A stretch of DNA of 32,734 bases, from assembly GCA_000226015.1 (NCBI GenBank), contig JH152737.1:1-32734 (forward strand), written 5' to 3'. The position numbers and the translations under genes were made by a program. The stretch's first letter is position 1. Each line of letters opens with the position of its first letter. The notes below the pieces were generated by a model. The model had not been told where the DNA came from, made no database searches, and saw only the letters and a list, made by a program, of their open reading frames with translations. Below are positions 1 to 10,971 of the stretch, one piece after another. This DNA comes from Mnemiopsis leidyi (taxonomy: Eukaryota > Ctenophora > Tentaculata > Lobata > Bolinopsidae).

Positions 1-420
1 CTTAGTGTCTCTATCTATACCGTTGCAGCAATCGCCGTATCTGACTCCGGGAGTTACACCTGCTCTGCTCAGTACGTAGATGCTACATCGACGACCCCTC
101 TCCAGCATCGACCGTCTGCACCTCTCCAACTCCAGTTGCCTTGACTGTCCTTGGTAAGAAATATTCGAATTAACCACTCAGGCAGTGGTCAAGATTCTTT
201 AGCAGTTCATGTTATGATGTTAAGTAATACCATTGACTGATAGACCATCTCCATATTCTACAATGAACTTACATCAAAAACTGCCATGAATTCTTCAATA
301 CTTAGCTGACAACTCCTCAGACGTTGTCATGGCGATAAATAGAGAAGCAGCGACAAATGGAGACAAAGTTACGGTGACCTGTAACTACGAACAAAATACC
401 GCTACTGGAACTCCCACTAT
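1..420 (+). pseudogene. Truncated Ig-domain gene fragment, inverted copy of 24613-25032
   Basis: This is the end of one Ig exon (1-153, with the D-S-G-x-Y-x-C signature of an Ig F/G strand), an intron (154-320, GT...AG kept) and the start of a second Ig exon (321-420). By eye it matches the reverse complement of 24613-25032 closely, apart from an insertion of about 17 bases near 80-115 and a deletion of about 17 bases in the intron. The exon insertion shifts the frame, and translation from base 1 meets TGA at 142-144, so this copy cannot encode the Ig domain as its paralogue does. It stops abruptly at the LTR (421). It runs off the left edge of the window, so its full extent is unknown. Confidence 0.85.
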
Positions 421-1109
421 TGTAAAACGAAAAACCTGTGCCGACTTGGTTTAAGTTTTACTTTAAAAGAGATAAATAGGACTCTCCGAATATGAGACAA
501 GCGTAATTCAGTTCGTGTTCTGAGTGACAATCGCTCATCCTTAGGATTTTATACATTCAGGAATTAAGTCAGTGAGACAATTACTTTAACCATTATAAAT
601 AAAATTTAAATAACACAAACACAATTTGACAATTCATTTAACTTTAACTTGATTTTATCTCATCAATTTACAATTATAGAATAGGCCAGCTCAAGCCGAT
701 GCCATGCTTCTAGCCTTAAACTATTATGCATTTGATCCGATGCTCTGGATCCCTTAACTAACCTTAATCAGGCGGTCGATACTGGGTTAGCACTATTATT
801 GGCCATAAACCCTTAGGATAGATCTGCTAGCACTCAGGCTGTTTTGCAGAGATCGAGAAATCGACGAGTTTAGCCTCTAACTGCAGGCCTTTTATAGTCC
901 TCATTCTGAAACGTCTTAAACGTCTTAAACACGTAAAACTTCTTAAACCTGTAAAACTTCTAAAACCGCTCTGGAATGTAGCACTCGCTGCTGCTTGATA
1001 ACTAGCGTCGACAGGTTGCAACGACTTAAGTCTCTGGGGAATATAAACTTCGTACATAAAATCATAACTTAATAATATCTATGTATAAGAACGAATTTTA
1101 GCTCTTACA
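421..1109 (-). repeat. 3' LTR (left copy)
   Basis: Runs from TGTAAAACGA to TAGCTCTTACA; the 5-base ends (TGTAA/TTACA) are inverted repeats as in LTR termini. The same 689 bp recurs at 17402-18090 with six substitutions, all in the first 275 bp on the plus strand. In element orientation the LTR contains a TATAAAAT-like box about 130 bases from its end, giving a likely R/U5 of about 100 bases. A 76-codon ATG-started frame (1057-827, minus) rich in Arg, Ser and Phe is intact in both LTRs, but that could simply follow from LTR identity. Confidence 0.93.
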
Positions 1110-1125
1110 ATTCCACCCCGTCCTC
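1110..1125 (-). promoter_or_regulatory. Polypurine tract next to the 3' LTR
   Basis: On the minus strand the bases just before the 3' LTR read GAGGACGGGGTGGAAT, a purine-rich run broken by a few pyrimidines. This is where plus-strand DNA synthesis would be primed. The position fits; the interruptions make it a moderate call. Between here and the env stop (1126-1377) there is only AT-rich sequence with a 26-bp-period direct repeat (1301-1319 and 1327-1345). Confidence 0.6.
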
Positions 1126-1377
1126 AGAAAGGAAACGAAAGTTGCTACAAACCTTAGACCTTTATTCGTTCTTATACCCATATAATAATTTAAAATTTTT
1201 CCCTTGAAGGTGTCCTTTTAAACCTACGCATATTTTTAAACTTCAAAGTATTCTCATAAAAATAATTTAAAAATTTATGACACAGTGCAGATTATCCCTT
1301 AAATTATCGCAACAAGATAAATAACTAAATTATCGCAACAAGATACATAAATAAATTTGAATCTCGTCTTTCTTCGT

Positions 1378-3730
1378 CTACTTGGAGAACTTCGTAGGAG
1401 CTTTTGCGATTTCGTCTAATTTATTCATGTCCAAACTGAATTTATCTATCATAGAGGAGGTAGGCTCTTGCATAGCTTCATCAGTTAAAATCTTTTTATG
1501 TATTTTTTCAATCATAGGGCTTTTCTTGCTTTGGGGAGCGGATTTCATCTTCACGACAAAGTCTTTTTGGGAATGAGTGTGTGTATTTGGTCTTATATTT
1601 GACATTTTGTGATGTTCCACTATATCTTTTTCACGAACTGTTATAAAACTTGTTTGGGGTGAACTTCTTCTCTCTGGTATGTTTACATTTAGCTTTTTCT
1701 TGTAATGTTTTATTCTGAATTGTAGTCTCCACCAAATCAATGCTGCCATTGTTATTCCCCATAGGCCGATGCCTGAGTAAGCTACTATTTCAATGATTTT
1801 TGACTTCGTTGAGGACGTTGTTTTTTCATCTCCTATCTTTTCCAACTTCTTGAGTTGTTTTTCTTGATTTTCTATTATTCTGATGATTTCAGAGAAGTTC
1901 GATTTTACTGCGTGCGATGCTGTCTTTAACAGATATTCGTCCCAGGATAACATTGCTATGGGCTCGAATTCGATGTGCAAGACTGGCTTTTTCAAGCTTT
2001 GGATCAGCCTGTTCCCAATCATGATGTGTGAGTAGTTTTTCCAGCTGTAGAAATTAGTGGTCATGTTTGCTGTACTTATTTGTTCAAAAATTAGGGAATC
2101 TCCTTGGTTGTTTTTTATACCCATGATGGACTTTTCGCTGAAAGCTAATACTCCCGCTGTTGAGAAGCTTGTCTGATCTTGACACTTATCCTTTATTAGT
2201 TTGCAGTTATGTTCCTTATTTAGACAAGGATCGCTTGTATGTTCATCAATAGCTTTTTCGCTTGTTGGTTTTAGGCAAATTTTTAGAGCATTGTCTTTTT
2301 CATAGCAATTGTCATCCAAAACTTTGTAGAATTTGTCATTTATTTTGTAAACTTGATCTGGTAGTTCGAATTTGACACATGAATTATTTGACACTTTAAT
2401 GCCAACTTGATCCACTTTGTAGCGATTGTACACTGACTCCAGATTGATAGAAGGTACACTTAGTACAAAGTGATATCTCCAGGAAGTTCTTAAATTGTGG
2501 AATCCTACTAGCGTAAGTCTTCCCATTGTGTAAAGCGTTTCTGGTTTTTCTGCAAATAACGTTCCGTGAAACAACTGTTCCTTAGAAATATTTTTTAAGT
2601 AGTCATACGGAATGACTTCGGGGAGTACTGAAGTACTTAGTTTGTTTCTTAGTACTCCAGAAAGTATTGTGTTTGTAAGGGCGTCCCATTTCGCAATTTG
2701 TTTTTCTTTCAGAACTTGATATGCAACTATGTCTAGGTTGCACGATAATGACTTTTGGTTTTCAGATAACTGCTGATACACTTTTACAATGTTATCATTG
2801 AATAGTAGCTGCTGTTTGTTAAAAGTCGTTGATTCTTTCACAAAATCGTCAAATTTGTTTTCCAATTTTTTGACGTAATTTCTGACTTGAATCGACTCCC
2901 AAAAAGTTATTCCTAAACCCACAATTGGTAAGGCTGCTGCTGCTGCCAGTAAAGCTTTACTTCTTTTTGAACGACTGGGTGCGAGTACCGATTTTTCTGA
3001 AGGTTTCAAATCGGTCAGTTGGAAAGCTTTGACCAATGTGTTATAGGTTTTGTATGACGTGTTCCAGAGTTGTTGAATGTTTTCTTCATTTGTTTGTCTA
3101 AAAACTTTGGACAGCTCGGGTTCTTCAAAGTTTGATGTGCAGTGATGTTTTAAATCATAGCTGAAATCTTCTGATATAACTATCAGATCCCAACCCCCTT
3201 GTATAATTTCAGTGTCGTTTCTTTTTGATGCCGCTTTGAATAATCCATGGTTTTTCATAGTTTCAAGTTCAAGGTTTAGCCTGCATTTGTTTAGTCTTGA
3301 ATTGAAGGCAAGGCTGTCACAATTATTATTAGCGCAAAAGTTTAAGCAGGTTGTTAGTTCTTCAGCCGCAAATACCATTGTTGTTTCGTAAGGCATTTTC
3401 CACAAGACTTGATTCTGGAAATAACTATCATTGTGTCTGGTTAACATGTCGGCTAACCAGTCTTGTTGTACTGTGCAGTTTTCTAATTTACTACTTCTAC
3501 AATCATATTTTTCAATTCTTGGTGTTGGTACATCCAAAAAAAATGCTCATATAGATTGAGTCTCCTCCTGAAGCTAGAAATCCCACTGGTTTAAGCAAGA
3601 CTCCGATAGACTTTAATATTATTGGACTCGTGTTAAGCTCAAACTGTCGTTCATCGTCTTTCGCAATCGTCTTCGCTCGTCTTAACATTGTTAAACACAT
3701 AAACGTACATAAAACTTTAAATAGCTTCAT
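1378..3730 (-). CDS. env: Envelope-like fusion glycoprotein (Env), frame broken near its start
   Basis: The long frame (3537-1378, 719 codons) looks like a class I fusion protein of the insect errantivirus Env / baculovirus F type. It has an RSKR furin-like site (residues 189-192), then an Ala/Leu/Gly-rich fusion-peptide-like stretch (195-213), a heptad-like region, many Cys and N-glycosylation sites, a membrane anchor at about 581-606, and a cytoplasmic tail of about 110 residues. Cys 64, 68, 73 and 85 resemble a PAN/apple module in the surface subunit. The long frame has no ATG at its head. A signal-peptide-like start lies upstream in another frame (ATG at 3730, hydrophobic KLFKVLCTFMCLTML core) and meets it at a T run at 3538-3545, one base out of register. 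A strong splice acceptor sits 9 bases upstream of this ATG, as expected for a spliced env mRNA. The break may be decay or a homopolymer reading error. Confidence 0.85.
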
Positions 3731-3739
3731 CTTTACTAC

Positions 3740-3780
3740 CTGAGAGAGAGGAGTTAGGATTTGTAATTTCTCAAACTTAC
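3740..3780 (-). promoter_or_regulatory. Splice acceptor for subgenomic env mRNA
   Basis: On the minus strand TCCTAACTCCTCTCTCTCAG ends at 3740. It combines a branch-point-like CTAAC, a pyrimidine tract and AG, nine bases before the env signal-peptide ATG. Errantivirus env genes are expressed from a spliced RNA with the acceptor just upstream, so the placement is meaningful. A GTAAGT also lies at 3780-3775, but an intron from there would be only about 40 bases; the real donor is probably far upstream and was not identified. Confidence 0.6.
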
Positions 3781-4257
3781 TTGACACGACTAACCACAAC
3801 TTCATTTCACACTGTCCAGAATTTAATACAATTTTATTCAAACATTATGACTAGGGAGGCGAATCTGAGCAAGCAAACATTAGGATTCGCCACAAACCCA
3901 TAACTTACTCAGACACTAGTCACAATAGATTGATTTTTGAGCTAGCTCTAAAATTTAGTCGGTGTGATACTTCTTATCACCTGCAACCTACTTGTTACTG
4001 GACAAACACGAACTCCATTTCGTAACCGACCTTCATGGACATTTTCTTAAACAATAAAACGCACTTTGAATACTGCTAAATAAAAATAAATTTACTTATA
4101 ATTTGTCCACAAACATTTTGGAATGCTAAACTACTTACTCTTTCATGCAATTTAAAATTTTTCTACGTGTCAAAAAGTCCCAAACATGCATCGATATTTA
4201 TGATTTAACTTATTAGATTAAAGTTTGATACTAAACAGAAAATTTCCTTAAAAGTTT
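3781..4257. other. Spacer between env and integrase
   Basis: AT-rich sequence with no credible frame on either strand. It probably holds only the 5' part of the env transcript region and the 3' end of the pol region. Confidence 0.5.
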
Positions 4258-6116
4258 TTAAGAATAATATTTGTAATATTCATCGCCAAATCGTTGTGGT
4301 GCTTTCGTTCTTCTTGAACTTCTTCTAACTGGGTCACTTTCTTCTTCTTCTTGGAATATGTCATTTTGTGAATCTGAATCAGGCGCAGCAACATTTTCTT
4401 CTAAAAACTGTTGTTGGTCTTCGTCTTCTTCTTCCTGCATGACTGACTCCATTTCATCTTCATTGACGCTATCAACTTCTGCCATGTGCTCTAAAACTTC
4501 TTCTGAATTTAGACCTAACTCTGCTGGGTCCTTTTCAGTTGTTGACTCGGTGGTATTTTCGCTTTCGCTATTGTTATTATTTGTCTTGTCATTTGCTTCC
4601 GCTTCGACCAAAACATTGAGCTCGCCATTTTGGAGTTGCGTTGGATCAATTTCAACATCAATTTCTGTTTTATCTGTCTTGAGATCCTCTATTTCGGATT
4701 GTTTCCTTCGAATAAGTCTCATAGCGTCATGATGGACCAATTCTTTTTTATTATTTTGACAGTGCTTTATTATATAATTATGTTCAGATATACATTTCAG
4801 GACTTCATGGGGTCCAGTATATGAGTTTAGTAGTTTCCTATAATCCTTTACTGTCGATGGGATTGGCTTATATAACAATACTCGGTCTCCGACAGCATAT
4901 TTTGTGAAGTTAGCTCGTTTGTCATAAATTCTCTTTTGAAGTTTTAAAGCTCCTGATATGTTCCTTCTCACTAGATCAAAAGTGTCTCTAAAATGATAAT
5001 ACGATTCTACTTTGTAATGTTCTTTTGAGGCGTAAAATTCAGAATTGGTTGTAGAAAACACCAAGTCGGTTGGCGTTCTAACTGTATAAGTCAGCATCAG
5101 CTCGTTTGGGGAATATTTTGTAGTAGAACTTACTGCTTGGTTAAGAGCAAAGATAGCTACTGGCAATTTTTTGTCCCAATTTTCTGGATTTTCTCCAACT
5201 AATTTCTTCAATACTGCTACAATGTCTCGATGCCTTCTTTCCACTTGTCCTTGTGTTTGGGGATGATACGCTGTAGATCTATTTTTCTGTATGTTCAGAA
5301 GATTATACAGATTCTGCATTATTTTTGCTTGATGTAGATTGCTTCCTTGGTCTGATTGGATATTTTCAGGAATTCCAAACTTGAACAACCATTTTTCCAG
5401 AAGGCATTGTGCTATTTCTTTAGACTCCTGCGTTTTCATTACTGCTGCTTCACAGAATTTGGAGAAACGATCTATCATTGTTAATAGATATTTGTATTTT
5501 GTTTTTTGCCTCGTAAATGGTCCGAGGACGTCGATGCAAAGGGATTGATTGGGTCTAGAAGAAGGGTACTGTTTTAGGAAAGCCCTTGGCTTCTTCCTAT
5601 AACACTGATTATTCATTATGCAAGTTTCACAATTTTCACAATACATCCTAATTTCCAAACTCATTTTGGGCCAGTAATAGTTTTTTCTTATATTTGCAAA
5701 AGTGCTTGCGACACCCATATGACCTGCTGAGTCCGAAGAATGATGAAGTTTGATTGTATTCTGCACCTCTTTTTGGGGGACGCAGATTAGCAGTTTGAAC
5801 TTCCCCGATGGTTTGCAGAAATCTTTAAAACAAATCAGGTCATCTTCGTTTATAGTGAGTCTATCAAATTGGTTCCATAGTTTTCTTTTTACAACGTCAA
5901 AAATTGAAGCTTGAGCCCTGCTTGGTTTCTGCCCATCTTTTATCCACTTCCTAATTTCTTGGAAATCAAAATCAATCTTCTGGCTTTTAGCCCACACTTT
6001 GTCTCTATCATGTTTTGCTTTTATAGGGTTGGCCAAAGATCCTTCTTTTTGATGAGTAATTGTATTATCCGAGGTCTTGACCACTGCTATGTATTCTTTT
6101 GGATCTTTGATGACAT
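4258..6116 (-). CDS. pol (IN): Integrase (C-terminal part of Pol)
   Basis: This part of Pol inserts the cDNA into host DNA. Counting from the GTG at 6084, an N-terminal zinc-binding HHCC region is visible (HH 114-115, H122, C152, C155), then the catalytic D,D-35-E-like core: D185 in CIDVLGPF, D245 in SDQGSN, E282 in QVERR. A GPY/F-like module follows (SYTGPHEVLK, about residue 415-425). A strongly acidic tail with a basic patch (VRRSSRRTKAP) makes the protein about 100 residues longer than many gypsy integrases. There is no ATG start. The open frame begins inside the end of the RT frame (about 6116), one base out of register with it, and no canonical slippery heptamer is present there. IN is probably the end of a single Pol polyprotein broken by a one-base change in an A run. 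Confidence 0.93.
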
Positions 6117-8392
6117 TTTACTAATCTGTTGTGCTTTGTGACCTGAGTTGTTCACATACCAGTCGAATAAGTCTTCTGATCCTTTTGGCAATTCAAATTG
6201 TCGCGAGAGCAAATCTGGCATTTGCATTTCTGTTGAACTTCCTGCTTTGTGATGTAGCGAAAAGTGGTAGTCTGACAAGATAGCCAGCCATCTTAACATT
6301 ACTGCTGAAGTAGTTTTCTTCAGAAAATTATCACCTATCAGAGCCATCATGTCTACGTATGCCCGGAATTTTCCATGGACTAAGTAGTACCTCCAAAACA
6401 CGATAAAGTGTTTTAAAGCCAGAAATTCTCTCTTGAAGGAAGGATATGCTGATTCACACGGTGTCAGTACCTTTGACGCAAATGCAATGGGATGAAATTT
6501 CCCATCAGTTTCTTGACCAATTACTCCTCCCAAACACTCTTTGGAAGCATCAGTGTAAAGAAGCATTTCTTTATTTAAATCCGGATATATTAAGATTGGT
6601 GGGCTAGTAAGCATTATTTTTAAATCATCTACTGATTTCTTTGCTTCTTCTGTAAACACAAATTTGTCCCCTTTTAGCGTATCAGTAAGACCTTTTGCGA
6701 TAGCTGCGAAATCTTTAATGTGTGGTCTGAACCAAGAGGCTGCTCCTAGGAACCTTTGAGCCTGTCTTAAAGAAGCTGGGTATGGCATATTTCGTACCGC
6801 TTCCGTTTTCTTTGGATCCACTTCTATCCCATCTCTAGTAAGAATCATCCCTAGGTAACGAATCTTTATTAGGAAGAATTCGCACTTTTTTGGGTTCAAA
6901 CATAACTGCGATTCTCTTATTCTGTCAAATACTTCTTCCAGAGTGTTACACATATCTTCGAAAGTTATGGACGAGATTATGATATCGTCTATAAATGCCA
7001 AACAATTATCTTTTAAACCAGCTAAAATGCGGTCTAAGAGTGATTGGAATGTAGACGGTCCCCCAGCTAGTCCCAACAACATCCTCTTTGCTTGAAAATG
7101 ACCGATAGATGGGATCGTGAACGCTGTCTTAATTTTATCTTCGGGCTCTACGGGAATCTGATAGTAACCATCCTTGAAGTCAAGGCTAGAGAAGAAGTTT
7201 CTTCCTTTCCAGTTACTCACGAGTGTATTTATACTCGGGATCGCTGCATACGATCTTGAGCTCTTTCTGTTGAGCTGACGGAAATCAACCAAAATTCTTT
7301 TCTTCCCATCTGGACGCTTCAACATGATCGCCGGGGAAGAATAAGGCGAGTCAGAGTATTCTATTACGCCTGCGTCGAGTAAACTTTGCACTTCTTCCTC
7401 ACATTCCTTAAATAACTTGAATGGGACTCGTCTATAAGGGCATCTGACTGGTTCATCATCCACTAGGGGAATTTTGTGCGTAATTAGTGTTGTCTGCCGA
7501 AGTTCTGAGCGATCTAGAGCAAAAATGTCTTCATAATTTCTGAGTAACTGTTCTACTCTCTTAATTTGGGAAGACGAGAGGACTTCGTTTTCTCTTATTT
7601 TAGTGAGTTTTATGATTTTTTCCCCTCTGTTTTCTTCATCAACAGCAACTGCATTTACTTTATAAATGATTGGCGATACCTTTCCAATAGCAGTGTTTTT
7701 TGGTAGCAAGAGAGAAGCTGTTTTCATTTCGTTCCAAACTGGGATTTTACATTCACCATTGACGATTTCAATTACCCACTCCAAATCTTCATCCTCTGGT
7801 AACCCCCAAATGTCTTCTTCTGGTTTTATAGTGTAGATTCCAGAATATTTTTCTGTTTCGTTTAAAGAATTTTTTAGAAAACAATTTACAGTGGTTTGTC
7901 CGCTATCTAATGTTTCTTCTTTTTGGTTATAAATTGTTAATTCGCGACCACTAGGTCTTTCTGCAATTAGAGGAACTTTAACGATTGTATTGTACAGCGA
8001 TTTTCCTGAGAAGTCTATGACCATATTGTGGGCATCCAAAAATTCGGTTCCTAAAATGATATCTTCAAACAGTCCTTTTATTATTACCATATCGGTTTTC
8101 ATGTGAGTGTTACCCAGATGAATTTTTACATCTTTAATTTCTCCCAACGTTGGTAGGATTGCACCAGAAATTCCTGATAATTTTTGTTCTGGCGCAACGA
8201 GATTTATTTTTGACTTTCCAAGCACTGAAGCTACGTGTTCTGAACATAAGTTTCTAGCTGCACCACTATCTACCAAGGCAGACCAATTTTTACCATTGAT
8301 TTGAACCTCTATATAGAAATGTCCATTAGCTGAATCTATTTCTAAAGTTTGTTGCAATATCGGCCCTTTTTTCCTGCCAAGGGCCTCAACTA
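6087..8392 (-). CDS. pol (PR-RT-RH): Protease, reverse transcriptase and RNase H (Pol)
   Basis: Numbering from the TTG at 8357: an aspartic protease with the DSGA motif (D30), then RT with LVDFRQLN (about 357-363), the catalytic Asp in SLDFKDGYY (393) and the FIDD box (455-458). FIDD is a known gypsy variant of YxDD. RNase H follows with D603 (YTDAS), E644, D669 and D715. The usual RT motif MPFGLxNAPxTFQ reads LLGLAGGPSTFQ, an odd variant. The frame has no ATG; it opens in the -1 frame relative to gag across the slippery site at 8393-8399, so it is made as Gag-Pol. It ends at 6087 just after RNase H, where the integrase frame takes over one base out of register. Confidence 0.95.
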
Positions 8393-8399
8393 GTTTTTT
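8362..8399 (-). promoter_or_regulatory. -1 ribosomal frameshift signal between gag and pol
   Basis: Right before the gag stop (TAG, 8392-8390) the gag frame reads CCA AAA AAC, giving the canonical slippery heptamer A AAA AAC in the correct register (8399-8393). Seven bases downstream, GGCCCTT and AAGGGCC (8385-8379 and 8368-8362) can form a 7-bp stem with a 10-base loop. A slip back by one base enters the open pol frame exactly. Heptamer, spacer and stem all match known retroviral signals. Confidence 0.88.
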
Positions 8400-9688
8400 G
8401 GGGCTTGATTTACAACGTGGGAAGGATTGAAGTTTGATCTTATGTTTGAGGGACCTGGTTGCTGTGGTTGATAGGGAGGTCCTACTGGTGCCATATTTCT
8501 AGGTTGATAATTATTATACTGCTGATAATTAAAGTTTCTGTAGTTATTTGGAAAATTTCGTCTATCGTTTTGTGAGTTTGATTGAGCTTTTACTCGTTGT
8601 AAGGCAAAACAAGCCTTTTTTATGTGTCCTGCTTTGCCGCAGTAGTAGCAAACTTTGCGTTCCTTGCAATCCTGAGCTATGTGTCCTTGCCTGTTGCAGT
8701 TGTAACATCGGGCGAAGCTGTTTCCTGCTGCTCGCTTTTCATTTTGTCGCCTAATTTCATGGTTCATTGGTCTATTGAACACAGCTTTATTGCTTAATAC
8801 CTCATCTTTGTTAATTTTAGTGCTGTCCTCTTTGTTGACCTTTAAGATTGAAATTTCTTGGTTGTTGTTCCCGTCAATCATTTCCTTTCGTGCCTCTACA
8901 GAACTTTCTTTTTTAATTGCATAATCAAGAGCTTGTTTAAAGTTCCACTCTTCATGCTCTATTATATAGCATGCCACTGTGTCATTTTTAAGTCCCGAGC
9001 AAAGTGCCTCTTTTAGCGCTGCATCTTTTTCTTGGTCTTCCGAATCCTCAAAGGCCTCTGCCGCTGTTTGCAGCAATCTTCCATAGAATTCGCTTAAGCT
9101 TTCAGTGTGATTTTGTTTCAAGTTTCTCAATTTATGTTTCATTGCTAATTTTGATTTTGGAGTGTCTAAAGCTTTTATAACTTTTTCTTTAAATTCTTCC
9201 CAAGTTGCTGATTTGTGTACATCCAAGACTTTGAGTTTTTGTTGTGACTGTTCGTCTATAAATGTGTAGAAAATCGACTGTGCATGATCATCCGAGATAT
9301 CAATTACTTGTTTATAGTAATCCCATGCTGCCATATAAGTTTTTATATCCTTACTGGGATTATAAACTTCGGGCTTACGAGCAGTTTTTTCTGACGTTTT
9401 TATATTTCTTTTGTAATCCTCGATTGCTTTTATTTTAGCACTTTTCATAGCTTCTTCACTTTGTTGCTGTAACTTGGATGCAACTGCCTTGAGCTGGTGT
9501 TCATGTTGTAATGCATCTTGGTGCTTTTCCCGAGCGTGTGCTTCTTTTAATTCCTCTAATTCATTTCTTTGCGAATTTACATTTTGTCTTAACCGCTGTT
9601 CTTCATCTTGTAACGTTTTCAAGTGATGTTTTATTAACTGCTTATGTTCGTCTTCCAATCCGTCAATTATTTCTTGTAAATGTGCCAT
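8390..9688 (-). CDS. gag: Gag structural protein with two CCHC zinc knuckles
   Basis: A 432-residue capsid/nucleocapsid precursor that assembles the particle and binds the RNA genome. Residues 1-100 are strongly charged and heptad-like (probable coiled coil). Residues about 105-265 fit a gypsy capsid (retrotransposon gag) domain, including the segment RNLKQNHTESLSEFYGRL. Two nucleocapsid knuckles follow: C328-C331-H336-C341 and C347-C350-H355-C360. The tail is rich in Asn, Gln, Pro and Tyr. It starts at a true ATG (9688) and ends in the frameshift site feeding Pol. Two knuckles and no recognisable matrix domain are common in this group. Confidence 0.94.
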   Translation of the reverse strand: MAHLQEIIDGLEDEHKQLIKHHLKTLQDEEQRLRQNVNSQRNELEELKEAHAREKHQDALQHEHQLKAVASKLQQQSEEAMKSAKIKAIEDYKRNIKTSEKTARKPEVYNPSKDIKTYMAAWDYYKQVIDISDDHAQSIFYTFIDEQSQQKLKVLDVHKSATWEEFKEKVIKALDTPKSKLAMKHKLRNLKQNHTESLSEFYGRLLQTAAEAFEDSEDQEKDAALKEALCSGLKNDTVACYIIEHEEWNFKQALDYAIKKESSVEARKEMIDGNNNQEISILKVNKEDSTKINKDEVLSNKAVFNRPMNHEIRRQNEKRAAGNSFARCYNCNRQGHIAQDCKERKVCYYCGKAGHIKKACFALQRVKAQSNSQNDRRNFPNNYRNFNYQQYNNYQPRNMAPVGPPYQPQQPGPSNIRSNFNPSHVVNQAPKN

Positions 9689-9996
9689 GATACTTAGTAA
9701 ACACCTATAAAGAATTATAAAGATTTATCATTAGACGTAACAGAGTCGTAGCTATTTAAATTTTACCTAAATAAGTTTTCATGCTGCAACTATCTTTTCA
9801 TTTAAATTTTAAGATTCGACAGAGTTAACGTTAGAGAAACAACACTTTGATGTAGTTACAACTTAAATTGATTAATGAACTGTAGCGCTATGTATTTTCT
9901 TATAGAACAATAAAAACTAATATATAAAATTCCACACGAATGCAATCTTGTAATTCAAAATAATGAAATAAAAAGATTTCTGAGAGAAAAAGTTAT
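9689..9996. other. Spacer between gag and the nucleotidyltransferase gene
   Basis: About 300 bases of AT-rich sequence. It is presumably the gag 5' leader; no clear splice acceptor or hairpin was recognised. Confidence 0.4.
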
Positions 9997-10971
9997 TTAA
10001 TTAAGACAAGAGTGTTTATTCTGGTCCCTTGCTAACAAAAAGGCTTTGTGAGGATTAGACAAAATATTATTTTTCCAATCGGCAGCTAAAAACTTAAGCA
10101 ATGCCCAATTTTTATCACTTATGTATTTTCCGAGATCTTTATTTTTTACGTAAGGATCCCAAATAATGGGTTTATGTGCTTTTTTAGCTCTACAAATTGG
10201 CATATTGTAATAACCGTGTAAATTTATTTCATCGAACTGTAAGTCCTTTTCTAAATAATCTAAAAATTCTACGAGTGCTTGACCCACATTATCAAAAAAG
10301 TCGTACCGTGATCTTTTCGAAACCTTTAGAGTATCTGGGTCAATGAACACGTAGCCATATCTCCCAAAAAAATTAATTAATAACACTGCAAATGCATATG
10401 AGCTCAATCCCTGAGTTCTGTTGCTAAAAACCACTGAATTCCCCATAAAGTATTTTAGCAACCTGTAAGTTGGGGCAAATAAGGGGATTTCTTTAACATA
10501 CGTTTTGAGCAGCTTTGTATTTTTTATCACTGCTCTGTTTGGTATACTGGGACACTCACACGTAATATCCATTTTTAAACCCGTCGGCACGTGTGTAGCC
10601 TTGATTACCGGTACTTTAGCTCTTCTTATAAAAATATTTATTCTAATAGGTGAGTCTCTTTTATTGCTTAAATTATATGTAAGACGATTCATCACTGGTA
10701 TTATCCCATCTTGTCTTAACGTCACCAAAAAATCAATATCTGAGTCAGCATTGAACAGTCCAGATGCCATACTACCAATGGCTTCTATTTTGGTTCTGTA
10801 TCCCCAAGAAAACTCTTTAATAAACACATTACTTAGATCCTTTTTCGCCTCATCTAATTTTTGTTGAGCCACAGAGTTTGACCACAGATTTTTGTTATAT
10901 CTATTAGCTAGTATACAAAACGTTCTAGCCTTAATAATTGGAAATTTCGTCTTGCCGGCGGAGTGATACAT
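9997..10971 (-). CDS. Non-canonical poly(A)/poly(U) polymerase-like nucleotidyltransferase
   Basis: A 324-residue intact frame with an ATG start. It carries the DNA polymerase beta-fold signature GSMASGLFNADSDIDFLV (66-83), with catalytic D78 and D80 and a third carboxylate at D135 (LKMDITCE). A helical PAP/Cid1-associated region follows (KTYVKEIPLFAPTYRLLKYF, then GLSSYAFAVLLINFF, 158-202), the pattern of TRF4/Cid1 terminal nucleotidyltransferases that add A or U tails to RNA 3' ends. All three metal-binding Asp are present, so activity is plausible. It is compact, lacking added RNA-binding domains. It lies in the same direction as gag, 308 bases upstream of it, inside the LTRs. I know of no standard LTR-element gene of this kind. 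It may tail the element's RNA or block host decay; that is inference. A host-derived capture is the likeliest origin. Confidence 0.85.
   Translation of the reverse strand: MYHSAGKTKFPIIKARTFCILANRYNKNLWSNSVAQQKLDEAKKDLSNVFIKEFSWGYRTKIEAIGSMASGLFNADSDIDFLVTLRQDGIIPVMNRLTYNLSNKRDSPIRINIFIRRAKVPVIKATHVPTGLKMDITCECPSIPNRAVIKNTKLLKTYVKEIPLFAPTYRLLKYFMGNSVVFSNRTQGLSSYAFAVLLINFFGRYGYVFIDPDTLKVSKRSRYDFFDNVGQALVEFLDYLEKDLQFDEINLHGYYNMPICRAKKAHKPIIWDPYVKNKDLGKYISDKNWALLKFLAADWKNNILSNPHKAFLLARDQNKHSCLN

Noticed and set aside
4358..4732. Ser-rich plus-strand open frame of 124 codons
   Set aside because: It is the antisense shadow of the acidic integrase tail (GAA/GAG runs read backwards as TTC/CTC); no motif or splice support.
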